In this document: one piece after another, positions 40,586-50,383 of the stretch | How the letters are laid out: the number at the start of each line of letters is the position of its first letter | Position numbering within the stretch: position 1 is the first letter of the stretch | Source: Bathynomus jamesi | Lineage: Eukaryota > Arthropoda > Malacostraca > Isopoda > Cirolanidae | Assembly (NCBI GenBank): GCA_023014485.1 | Contig: JAJOZX010001565.1 | Coordinates: forward strand, 253,001 to 317,000 | Length of the DNA stretch: 64,000 nucleotides | Direction of reading: 5' to 3' | Notes under the pieces: generated by a model | What the model saw: only the letters and a program-made list of their open reading frames with translations | Databases searched by the model: none | Told to the model about the DNA's origin: nothing | Translations under genes and position numbers: made by a program

Positions 40586-41880
40586 ATGGCACTTTTCATC
40601 CATCCCTGTAGTTCACAATGCTGTAAATCGGAACTGTCCCTCTTTGATATGCCCCCCCACTCAGGTCTCTATTGAGCATAGTGACTTTATTACAATTAAC
40701 CCATTAAACACAATTAGTTCGCCCAGTGCCCCCATAGAATTCGTGATACCCAGCTCAGACCCTTACTTTTTTGATCCGAGCTGCATGCACATGTATGCTA
40801 AACTGCGTATAGCCCATTCTGATGGGACGGACTGCGATGATAGTTACTCTGCCTACCCTGAAACCAACTTTTTACGCACCATATTCAGCCAGTGCGACGT
40901 ATATTTAAATCAGGTCAACATCTCGGCAGGCACGGGGTACTACCACCTACGAGCCTATCTGGAAAATGTCCTCAACTTTTCAAAAGAAGCGAAGGAAACC
41001 TTTTTAACAGCCGAGGGGTATTACCACACTAAAGATGAAAATGGAATAAAGGATAAATTTAAAAATTCTAAAAAAAAATATACGAATGTTTAGGACGCTT
41101 GCATACAGACTTCACATTCCAGGAGAAGTTGCTTATGAACGGGGTGGATATGAAGTTGAAGCTTACCCGCACGATTCCTGAGATCTGCGTAAATCTGGGG
41201 TCTGATCAAGAAGGCGCGAAACCCGTTGTGATGCACATCATTGAAACGTATTTGCATATACGCCGTGTGAAATTAAGCTCCCCGAAACAAGTAGAGTTGA
41301 GAAAGACTTAATACACGCCACAGTAAAATACCCAATTAACAGGGTATAGATCAAACTGTACACGGTCCCCGCAGGGCTGGCGTCGAAGCAGATAGAAAAC
41401 GTCGCCCTAGGCGTCCTACCTAAAAGGATATTAATTGGCATGCAGTGCCACGCCTCGACGAATGGAAAATATAAAAAGAGTGCCTTAAAATTCGAGAATT
41501 TCGGCCTTAAAAATATTACTCTAAACGTAAATGGGGTTGCTCTGGGAAGGACATTGAATACGGACTACTCATCAGATGCTGTATTCCCGCTCTACGCGAG
41601 AGCATATAGTCGTCTGGCTCATAATACAGGCGCCTGTGACGAGCTTGGTTTTGGTGTAACGCAGAAAGAATTTGTCGAAGAATTTAACATTTATTCATTT
41701 GATATTACGCCGACTTGTCGGCTGGTACAGATACGCATTTAAGCCCACAGCAGTGGGAATATCTCAGTTAGGTTGGAATTTGCCAAGCCTATAGACGCGC
41801 CTATAAGTGTACTACTTTACCTCGAGGTACAGGCACTAATAGAAGTTGATCGTTTCAGGAACGTGGTCACAGACTTTTAG
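40586..41880 (+). pseudogene. Polinton major capsid protein (double jelly-roll type)
   Basis: It begins MALFIHPCSSQCCKSELSLF, the Cys-containing opening common in Polinton capsid proteins. A slip in the C-run near 40655 shifts to a frame with SIEHSDFITINPLNTISS and APIEFVIPSSDPYFFDPS. Further shifts near 41090, 41310-41440 and 41740 break it. Conserved later pieces are YAKLRIAHSDG, FTFQEKLLMNGVDMKLKL and FGVTQKEFVEEFNIYSFD. The stop is at 41878-41880, just before the protease. It would form the hexon-like capsomers. At least four frame lesions. Confidence 0.88.
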
Positions 41881-41881
41881 A

Positions 41882-42367
41882 ATGCATGCCCGTACACTCC
41901 AGAGAGGGATGAAAAGTGATCATTTCGCGCGCTCAAGATTTATCGGTGTGTTTGCGGAGAATGAAATATTAAATCTGCCAAGTACGAGAAATTGGTACGG
42001 GATTATCGTTAACACCGACATTGTCGGGGGTGAGGGGATTCATTGGTTTGCAATCTATTTTAAAACTAGGGAGAGAATGTACTATTTTGACTCACTCGGA
42101 TTTCCGCCATGGAATGATTCGGTAATTGTGAAGTTCATAGCCCAACTAGGCGTGCCTGAGATTATTTGGTCCCCATGTCGTTTTCAAGGATATTATACTG
42201 AAACATGCCAGTTGTATTGCATTTTATTTCTCATGCACATGTCACGTGGGAAGAGTTTTATGAATTTTTTTATATTATTCGATTCGTGCGACACAAATAT
42301 GAACGATAAAAGTGTATGCAAACATAAAAAAAGGTTTCCATACGTTAGTACCCCCTGTAATGTGTAA
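41882..42367 (+). CDS. Polinton adenain-type cysteine protease (copy 2), open frame
   Basis: An open frame of 161 codons starts at ATG 41882, one base after the capsid stop. GIHWFAIYF holds the catalytic His, MYYFDSLGFPPW the acidic partner region, and ETCQLYCILFLMHM the catalytic Cys; the usual CG before the Cys is CQ here. A C-terminal SVCKHKKRFPYV follows. Related proteases cleave capsid precursors during maturation. The frame has no stop, unlike nearly all its neighbours, but CQ for CG and the broken partners make function unlikely. Confidence 0.88.
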   Translation: MHARTLQRGMKSDHFARSRFIGVFAENEILNLPSTRNWYGIIVNTDIVGGEGIHWFAIYFKTRERMYYFDSLGFPPWNDSVIVKFIAQLGVPEIIWSPCRFQGYYTETCQLYCILFLMHMSRGKSFMNFFILFDSCDTNMNDKSVCKHKKRFPYVSTPCNV

Positions 42368-42469
42368 AGGCATATATCTCTAGTGTGTAAAGTTGTATAT
42401 ACATTTGTAACTGTAGCCATTAAGACTTATCGAATACTGGCCCCTTTTTGTACATGTTTTCTACCATTT

Positions 42470-42475
42470 AATAAA
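42470..42475 (+). promoter_or_regulatory. polyadenylation signal after the protease
   Basis: AATAAA about 100 bases past the protease stop. It is the first such hexamer after the structural block, so it could have served the last gene or a shared transcript. Confidence 0.5.
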
Positions 42476-42516
42476 TGAAAATATATTGCGTTTTGTTCTT
42501 AACCTCAAAAATACTT

Positions 42517-44522
42517 ATGTAAAAAGTGAACAATGAACAATTCCTACACCATCATTATATGAATTCATTGTCCATTTTTACATAAGAAGCCAAAATCGCA
42601 GAAGCGAGTTTTGGATAGAATTTCGATTTGTAATAATGACTTATGCACTATGACGTCATAAAATAACTTTATTCTCTTTACGTTTCCCACTCTGTCTCTA
42701 ATTTGTTCTTGTAAATCTTCCTAACAATGATTCGTACTATACGTAAAAATTCAATAACTATGACGTCACATTTTCCCGTCATTAATTTCCCTTCATCATA
42801 TCTCTAGTATTCAATGTATGAAAATTTATATATCATCATAATAAAAACTGTACACCCTATAGAAGTCATTATTTATGTTATGTAGTATAAATATAACTAT
42901 TATTCGACCATATCCCCGCCCCCATACGTCCATATTTTAGCTTGACCATTATCGTATGTAATTTTTATTAAATAATCATCTTTACTCGTGTCAGTCATGA
43001 AATGCAAAAAACTTTCGCAGTTCGTTCGGGAACGCGAAAAAACGTTCTCGTATTATTTTTTTCATTTTTATATTTTTATTTGACCTCCCGAGATGAACTA
43101 AAAAATGCTGAGATTAAGTTATCAAAAATTCCGCTCATCACAGCATAATTTGAACGCTTCTAAGATAAAAAAAGGTCTCCTTTCGCTCTGATTCGAATTT
43201 ATAACATTATAGCATATTATTTCGTAAAATAAATTATCCCGTAAGTGCCATGTACTTTGTATTATATTTCTAACATCTTAATTGTCTATTAATATGAAAC
43301 ACTGTAAAAACAAGACAAAGTTATAGTAACTGTTTAATTGTAATTAACTGTAATACTTTAAATTAACAATAACTTGTAATGTACTTTAATGAAACTGTAA
43401 TGAACAATAACTTGTAATGTACTTCAGTGAAACTAATTAAATGTAATGATTTAATTTATAATGTAAGAATGTACTTTAATGGAATTGTAATTAAAACAAT
43501 AATAAGTGAATATGAATTAATTGGTAGTTGTAATCCATAATTGTAATCGTAATTGTAATGAACCCAAAATTAATACGTACTCAGTCATGTACTCAAAATT
43601 GTGCTTATGGCTATTACGAAATGATATTGTCGTCAAAAATGTAGAATCGGCGATACTGTTATTTTTATATTTTTTATTCTTTTTAGTTGAAATCATGTGT
43701 TTAAAAATGGGGGAAACTTAACTTTCAACTGTCCTCCCCCAAAACATTTAAGCTATATTATGCATGTACTTGTAAAATTAGGACCATCTTCAGATTAGCA
43801 CTTCGTTAAGACACTTCATTATAGGACTTCATTTATTGCACTTCTGCATTAGACTTCTGATTAGTACTTCAGATTAGCACCTCATTAGGAGGGGGCAGAG
43901 GCCCCTTGCCTCCTTAATATATTTTTAGATTCCGGCCTGAGCCATGGTCGAAAGAGGTCGAACCTCTACCCCTGTAAATTCAGACCAACTGTATATTTTT
44001 AAGAAGTAAACCAAAGTAAGAGAAAGTTCTTTTGCATTTCATGACTGACACGAGTAAAGATGATTATTTAATAAAAATTACATACGATAATGGTCAAGCT
44101 AAAATATGGACGTATGGGGGCGGGGATATGGTCGAATAATAGTTATATTTATACTACATAACATAAATAATGACTTCTATAGGGTGTACAGTTTTTATTA
44201 TGATGATATATAAATTTTCATACATTGAATACTAGAGATATGATGAAGGGAAATTAATGACTGGAAAATGTGACGTCATAGTTATTGAATTTTTACGTAT
44301 AGTACGAATCATTGTTAGGAAGATTTACAAGAACAAACTAGAGACAGAGTGGGAAACGTAAAGAGAATAAAGTTATTTTATGACGTCATAGTGCATAAGT
44401 CATTTTTACAAATCGAAATTCTATCCAAAACTCGCTTCTGCGATTTTGACTTCTTATGTAAAAATGGACAATGAATTCATATAATGATGGTGTAGGAATT
44501 GTTCATTGTTCACTTTTTACAT
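42517..44522. mobile_element. 2-kb fold-back element with ~490-bp arms
   Basis: The left arm (42517-43016) starts GTAAAAAGTGAACAATGAAC and is repeated in inverted orientation at 44035-44522 with few differences. Landmarks inside are TGACGTCA sites, ATATCCCCGCCCCCATACG and TTTACTCGTGTCAGTCATG. The ~1-kb centre has degenerate GTAATGTACTTTAATG repeats (43320-43460) and no coding capacity. High arm identity means a recent origin or gene conversion. The superfamily is not recognised. Confidence 0.88.
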
Positions 44523-45770
44523 TACTTCGTTTAAGACTTCATTAGAGAACTTCATTACGAGACTCTTCTTTGGACTGCAGCCTCGCTGCAGGGGAGGGGG
44601 CAGAGCCCCCTTGCCCCTTAACAAGAACGCCTCGTCTATACGAGACACCCCAGACCCAGCCAGGATAAGAAGAAGAAGATTATTAAGAAGAGGATTCTTC
44701 CAGCTGGCGACCTACTACCAGGATAAGAAGATTATTTTAAGAAGAAGAAGATTTTAACAAGAGGCCACTCTTTGGCCAAGAATAGAAATTACCCTGCATC
44801 AGGATAAAAAGAAGATTTTAAGAAGATTATTTTAAGAAGAGGCCACTCTTTGGCCAAAATAGAAATTACCCTGCATCTTCAGATTAGCACTTCGTTAAGA
44901 CACTTCATTATAGGACTTCATTTATTGCACTTCTGCATTAGACTTCTGATTAGTACTTCAGATTAGCACCTCATTAGGAGGGGGCAGAGGCCCCTTGCCT
45001 CCTTAATATATTTTTAGATTCCGGCCTGAGCCATGGTCGAAAGAGGTCGAACCTCTACCCCTGTAAATTCAGACCAACTGTATATTTTTAAGAAGTAAAC
45101 CAAAGTAAGAGAAAGTTTTTTGCATTTCATGACTGACACGAGTAAAGATGATTATTTAATAAAAATTACATACGATAATGGTCAAGCTAAAATATGGACG
45201 TATGGGGGCGGGGATATGGTCGAGTAATAGTTATATTTATACTACATAACATAAATAATGACTTCTATAGGGTGTACAGTTTTTATTATGATGATATATA
45301 AATTTTCATACATTGAATACTAGAGATATGATGAAGGGAAATTAATGACGGGAAAATGTGACGTCATAGTTATTGAATTTTTACGTATAGTACGAATCAT
45401 TGTTAGGAAGATTTACAAGAACAAATTAGAGACAGAGTGGGAAACGTAAAGAGAATAAAGTTATTTTATGACGTCGCTTCTGCGATTTTGGCTTCTTATG
45501 TAAAAATGGACAATGAATTCATATAATGATGGTGTAGGAATTGTTCATTGTTCACTTTTTACATTACTTACATTTAATGCACTTCTGCATTAGACTTCTG
45601 ATTAGTACTTCAGATTAGCACCTCATTAGGAGGGGGCAGAGGCCCCTTGCCTCCTTAATATATTTTTAGATTCCGGCCTGAGCCATGGTCGAAAGAGGTC
45701 GAACCTCTACCCCTGTAAATTCAGACCAACTGTATATTTTTAAGAAGTAAACCAAAGTAAGAGAAAGTTT
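43793..45770. repeat. three direct copies of the fold-back right half
   Basis: The ~730-bp unit 43793-44523 (CTTCAGATTAGCACTTCG... to the arm end) is repeated at 44876-45570, lacking about 46 bases of the arm, and in part at 45571-45770. Each unit holds a GAGGGGGCAGAGGCCCCTTG hairpin, and 44524-44875 holds a sister hairpin and AAGAAGAAG-rich sequence. The order suggests serial tandem duplication. Confidence 0.9.
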
Positions 45771-46475
45771 TTATTTTTCCCCCTCGAGTTGGGCTATCTT
45801 CTATTATTGGAAGAAAAGAATTAACAGAGTGTCGACCCCATAAAGCGAGAGAAAAGAATTAGAAAGAATTATAGAAAAGTATAAAGAAGAAACATCCGTT
45901 GCTTGCCTCCGAACCAGAACCCCCCCGTCGAATCCGAACCGACTCAGGGCCATAAAGGGGGGGGTTAACACTTACATTATCTACTCTTTGATCTGGAACT
46001 CGCTAGACCCAATGTGTGCCAATACCTCGATAGCTGTATTCAGATCACTGGGTTGGCTGGGGGGAGAAGCCCCATTTCATTTATCCCCCTTTCATTAAAA
46101 GTAGCTATAGTACGCCCTAGCTTGGATTCGGTCTTGTAACGATAAGTAAAATAAATGTCACGAAATTGAGTGCAGATAATTCTTTTTGTGTTCAACATCA
46201 GCGTTGGTTTAACGAGAAAATTATTGTTAAAACTCCAATATATATATATATAAAACAGGGACATAATATAACCTAACCCAACGTAGCCTAACCTAGCCTA
46301 GCCTAACTTATTGTTTAAGATTCAAATTGAATGTCAAGCACCGATATTATAACCTCCCCGTCTATGGTAATTAAAATAAAGAATAATGCTACGAAACTGA
46401 ATGCAGATAAATCATTCTTATAAAAATTCCACAAGAAACGTACAAATAAAAACACGTCATATATATATGGGAATG
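45771..46475. other. no recognisable gene; short CCTAA-type tract
   Basis: Contains a C-rich and G-rich stretch (45927-45965) and, at 46266-46310, interrupted CCTAACC/CTAGCCTAA motifs resembling the arthropod (TTAGG)n telomere unit. The tract is too short and irregular to be a telomere. Confidence 0.5.
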
Positions 46476-47075
46476 AACTCAGAATGGTCCCCTGAGTTTT
46501 TTATGATACACACAGACCGTGCATGGAACAATGAACTCTTCTGGGATAATTAAATCCACTATAGTCCGAATAAGTAATGGTAAATGACAAATACCATAGT
46601 TTTTCTTTTTCATGATGCTAGCCCGACGTGGGCAACGGGTCACTCGCAAAGAGGTCCCATAAATATAGCTTCCCTCACCAGCTATCTGCAAAGCAGAAAG
46701 GATCCAGCTTTGGGACATGGATTTAGGGTTTAAACCAGCCTAGCCCTGCTACATTTAGAACCTCAATATAAGCAAAAGACTCGCTGTCTTCACGTCGGAT
46801 TGAATACATCAAAGAAAAAGGGGTAACTATTATATTTTAGCCAAAAACCAAAACTTAAACCTCAACTGGCAGAATTGAGCGTCCACTTTTCAAGGCACAT
46901 AACATGTCCGTTTCAAGATGGGAATGAACTCAGAATAGTGGATTTAATTATCCCAGAAGAGTTTCTTGTTCCATGCACGGTCTGTGTGTATCATAAAAAA
47001 CTCAGGGGACCATTCTGAGTTCATTCCCATCTTGAAACGGACATGTTATGTGCCTTGAAAAGTGGACGCTCAAGA
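46476..47075. repeat. second copy of the ~420-bp repeat family, with inverted end
   Basis: 46476-46925 repeats the unit seen at 935-1348 (ACAGACCGTGCATGGAAC, CACGTCGGATTGAATACATC, CCACTTTTCAAGGCACATAAC). It is followed by an inverted partial copy to about 47070, so the outer CAGAATGGTCCCCTGAG ends face each other. Flanking blocks starting AAGATTCAAATTGAATGT occur at 46319, 47072 and 47490, and an ~90-base block (GAATAATGCTACGAA) is duplicated at 46378 and 47129. Confidence 0.85.
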
Positions 47076-47203
47076 TTCAAATTGAATGTTATATTATAAC
47101 GTCCCCCGTCTATGGTAATTAAAATAAAGAATAATGCTACGAATTTGAATGCAGATAAATCATTCTTATAAAAATTCCACAAGAAACGTACAAATAAAAA
47201 CAC

Positions 47204-47204
47204 A

Positions 47205-47273
<69 letters not shown>

Positions 47274-47278
47274 ATGTA

Positions 47279-47312
<34 letters not shown>
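47204..47312. repeat. (TA)n microsatellite
   Basis: TA alternation interrupted near 47261 and 47281. Confidence 0.97.
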
Positions 47313-47574
47313 AGGAAACATAATAATTAAAAATATTTTTCAAACCGCTTTTATTGCAGGCTTTTTAAGTTAACACCGAATGAAACTAGATTACTAATTA
47401 TAAACGAGAAAAAGTGCAAAATATTTTTCAAAACATATTATGACACTTAGGGAGTTACCACGGAATATATATAATTATATATATATATAAGATTCAAATT
47501 GAATGTCATTTTATAACCTCTCCCGTCATATATATATATGAGGGAACAGACAACAATTAAAAATAATGGGGGTT

Positions 47575-47692
47575 AATTTTTACGTTGTAGGAAAATATTG
47601 AATAAAGTTAGGTTAGGTACTTAGGGTAAAATTTTTGGGTAAATTTTTACGTTGTAGGAAAATATTGAATAAGTTTGGTTAGGTACTTATAA
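47575..47692. repeat. ~65-bp tandem duplication
   Basis: TTTTTACGTTGTAGGAAAAT and GGTTAGGTACTTA occur twice in the same order. Confidence 0.8.
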
Positions 47693-47694
47693 GC

Positions 47695-47937
47695 TTCTCA
47701 CATTTCATCAGTGTCTTCATTGAACGGTTCTTGCGTTTCACCACAATTTTCCGCAACACTCTGTGTTGATAAAAGTTCACCCCGATCTATAGCATTGGAA
47801 AGGTGGAGCGCTGCGTGAGCGTAAAAGTCTTCATCCCCAATCAGATCGGGGGAGTTGTGCAAATATAATTGACTCATGTTGTATAAATCACTAGGGGAAA
47901 ATGAACGAAATTGACGCTCTGCGTCGAAATTCTCCCT
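47695..47937 (-). CDS. candidate C-terminal ORF, host-like, next to a hAT insertion
   Basis: From a stop at 47937 the minus strand is open for 79 codons to a TGA at 47695-47697. It reads as an acidic, gene-like sequence: SFSPSDLYNMSQLYLHNSPD, IGDEDFYAHAALHLSNAIDR and ETQEPFNEDTDEM at the end. It lacks a convincing start near its beginning. A 4.7-kb hAT begins 20 bases upstream of it (47957), so it could be the last exon of a gene interrupted there. I do not recognise the protein. Confidence 0.4.
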
Positions 47938-48851
47938 TTATAAGGGAGCCTGTGACCAGTGTTCCCTCTAAGGTGTGCGCGTGTGCGCGCGCACATGGGG
48001 TTTTATTGCCGCGCACACAGCCAAATTTTATGCGCACAAAAATTTAAAGTTGATTGGACATAAACAAAAATTATTTTCAAATGCTTAAGTTTTCTGTTAT
48101 CTTAACTTTTTCAACACAAGAAACACAACTGTTTATGTTATCTTCATTTACTAATTGGCAACTCCGTATATCTATATCTTACGACATAAATACTGAATCA
48201 TTTGAATGAGTCACGGTTGCTGAGCTGACTCAGTTATTGTCTGGAGTTTCAACGTTCTGCGTAGCTGGTGCATAGTGAAATATTTGTTACCAATAGTTTG
48301 TTGATATATAGTCAAATTCATTTTCCAAAACATACGACAATAGCTTTCGTAATATTTACTAGTTCATTACGGAGTACCGTTACGGTATGTCGGGAGTAAA
48401 CTAATAATATTAAGGAAAGTGCCTAAAAGATATTTATATTTGGTATAAACCGACCAACTTTATTGCGCGTATTGCTGTCGTGTGCGGGATTACGTGTTCC
48501 AGTTGCAATGTTACTTTCTTTAAAATTGGTTCTTTTGACCCAAAGGAATTGTAACCTAACTTAACCTAGGTTAGGTTAAATCAATATAAGGCCTATTCCC
48601 ATAATTTTCTTCGGTTTATCCGTCTCTAATGTATTCATCCGTGCAGACGAAAAAGGCCTAGGCTGCCAATATACTCTAATCTTTATTTACAAATGGAGGT
48701 ATCGGCTTCTACTCTTAATTTATCGGATATTATTAATAATTATTATAATTATTATTATTTAAATCATTCATAAATTCTTAATAATACCATTATTAGGGTA
48801 AATTACAAGGAGACAGCCCCTCGCTGAATTATTAGTTTATGATGAAAAATA

Positions 48852-49638
48852 CAGTGTGTCCGTAAAGTCATGGTGGGATTTTAAATAGCTATATTATTGC
48901 AACGAAACATGATAATGAGATGAAACAATGCCAAATTTAAGAACAACTCTCAAAGTTGTATCTTGTAGTTAGTCTAGGCTAAGCTTAACCTTTATCTCGT
49001 AGTTAGTCTAGGCTGTCCACATGCCTATGTTGAACATGAGCGTAATAGCCCGAAAGTTAATGTGTGGTGTGCTCTAGCACGAGATCGAGTGATTGGCCCA
49101 TTTTTCTTCGCGGAACCCACTGTGACGTCACACAACTACCTCGCTATGTTGGAGCATTTTGCAGTACCCCAATTTATTGACAATAATGTCATCTTTCAGC
49201 AAGATGGTGCTCCTCCGCACTATGCCAACGTTGTTCGAGAATTCCTTAATGAAAAATTTCCACAGAGATGGATAAGAAGAGGAGGATGGAAGCCATGGCC
49301 TCCACGCTCTCCGGACCTGACACCTTTGGACTTTTATTTGTGGGGTTACGTCAAGCAAAGCGTGTACAGTGTACCCATTAGGGATATTCATCACTTGCAC
49401 GAGCGAATCACGGAAGCTATCGCATCCGTCACTCCTGATGTTCTTGGGCGTGTGTGGCTGGAATTGAATCACCGCCTAGATGTCTGCAGGGCTACCAGAG
49501 GAGCCCATATCGAACTACGTTAAATAAAGTTATTCTTTTAGAGTTGTTCTTCAATTTGCCTTTTTTTCATCTCATTATCATGTTTCGTTGCAATAATATA
49601 GCTATTTAAAATCCCACCATGACTTTACGGACACACTG
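48852..49638 (+). mobile_element. internally deleted mariner, ~75-bp near-perfect inverted repeats
   Basis: CAGTGTGTCCGTAAAGTCAT and its complement bound a 787-bp element, with TA on each side (48850-48851, 49639-49640). The ~75-bp arms are almost identical, so the insertion is young. It sits in the 5' non-coding part of the hAT. Confidence 0.95.
49047..49523 (+). pseudogene. mariner-type transposase, N-terminus deleted
   Basis: The frame starts mid-protein (PKVNVWCALARD) and holds IFQQDGAPPHYANVVREFL (second catalytic Asp) and PPRSPDLTPLDFYLWGYV (third catalytic Asp), then the C-terminal helices to a stop at 49523. The two DNA-binding domains and the first Asp are deleted. The remaining frame is open, again indicating youth. 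Confidence 0.88.
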
Positions 49639-50383
49639 TATACCACACGTCGTACCGTACGACATGTTGCATAAGTATGTCACTGCCAGGCGTAAAAAAA
49701 TGTTTTATGGTGGTCATTTTATAATAAAATTTTACTAATTTAATTATTAAACATTTTATGTTTAACCTTTTGAACCACAACTCTTCATAATGATTGTGTG
49801 ACAGAACCCGCTAAAAACCTGAAATTTCAGCTATGTTTGCATACGATTTTCTCAATAAGTTTCATTTCGATTTAAATAAATTAGGTACCGCGGGCGTTAG
49901 AATATAGTATTTTCTCTAATTATGGAAGGTAAATTCAATCAAACGCGTTTTCTGTGAACTATATCTTATTCTAAAATATAAAGTAAGAATACATATAAAT
50001 TATATATATGTGTATATGTACATTATGTATATATATATATATATATATAAATGTATGAGTCCAAATCTACCCAATGGCCCGAATAGGTTAATATTATGTT
50101 CAATATAATAATAATATGTTTTGCTATGCAATCATTTTACGTTATTTAGCATAAATATAGGTACAATTTTATGATAATTGTTTGTTTTTGTTTCAGATGT
50201 TAAAATTAATGAACCGACACTATAGTTAATTCAGCATGTCTTTATCAGTAAAATAACAAGTTACCTTTACGGTAATTGCAGTGTTATAAGTTTGCTCAAA
50301 TAATACTGGTGTGCGCATGTAATGAAACATTCGTACTCTTTAATTTAGAAGTTATTACATCTTATAATTAACCCATTACACCA

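Larger units (their letters stand above)
29916..42480. mobile_element. Polinton/Maverick copy 2 (adintovirus-like), complete gene set
   Basis: Minus strand, leftward from 36.1 kb: polymerase B, then two to three accessory genes. Plus strand, rightward from 36.1 kb: ATPase, small protein, core-like protein, integrase, penton-like protein, basic core protein, major capsid protein, protease. Structural-strand genes overlap or abut (ATGA, TAATG, 16-base overlap), which is virus-like compactness. A poly(A) signal follows the protease. Almost every gene carries stops or frameshifts, so this is a dead copy. Terminal inverted repeats normally 150-700 bp long are not recognised at either end. Confidence 0.9.

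Noticed and set aside
42517..44522. Terminal inverted repeat of Polinton copy 2
   Set aside because: Both arms lie on the same side of the Polinton, and no matching sequence is seen at its other end near 29.9 kb.
46266..46310. Interstitial telomere made of (CCTAA)n
   Set aside because: The tract is short and irregular; similar scraps at 48.55 and 55.49 kb suggest general sequence bias only.
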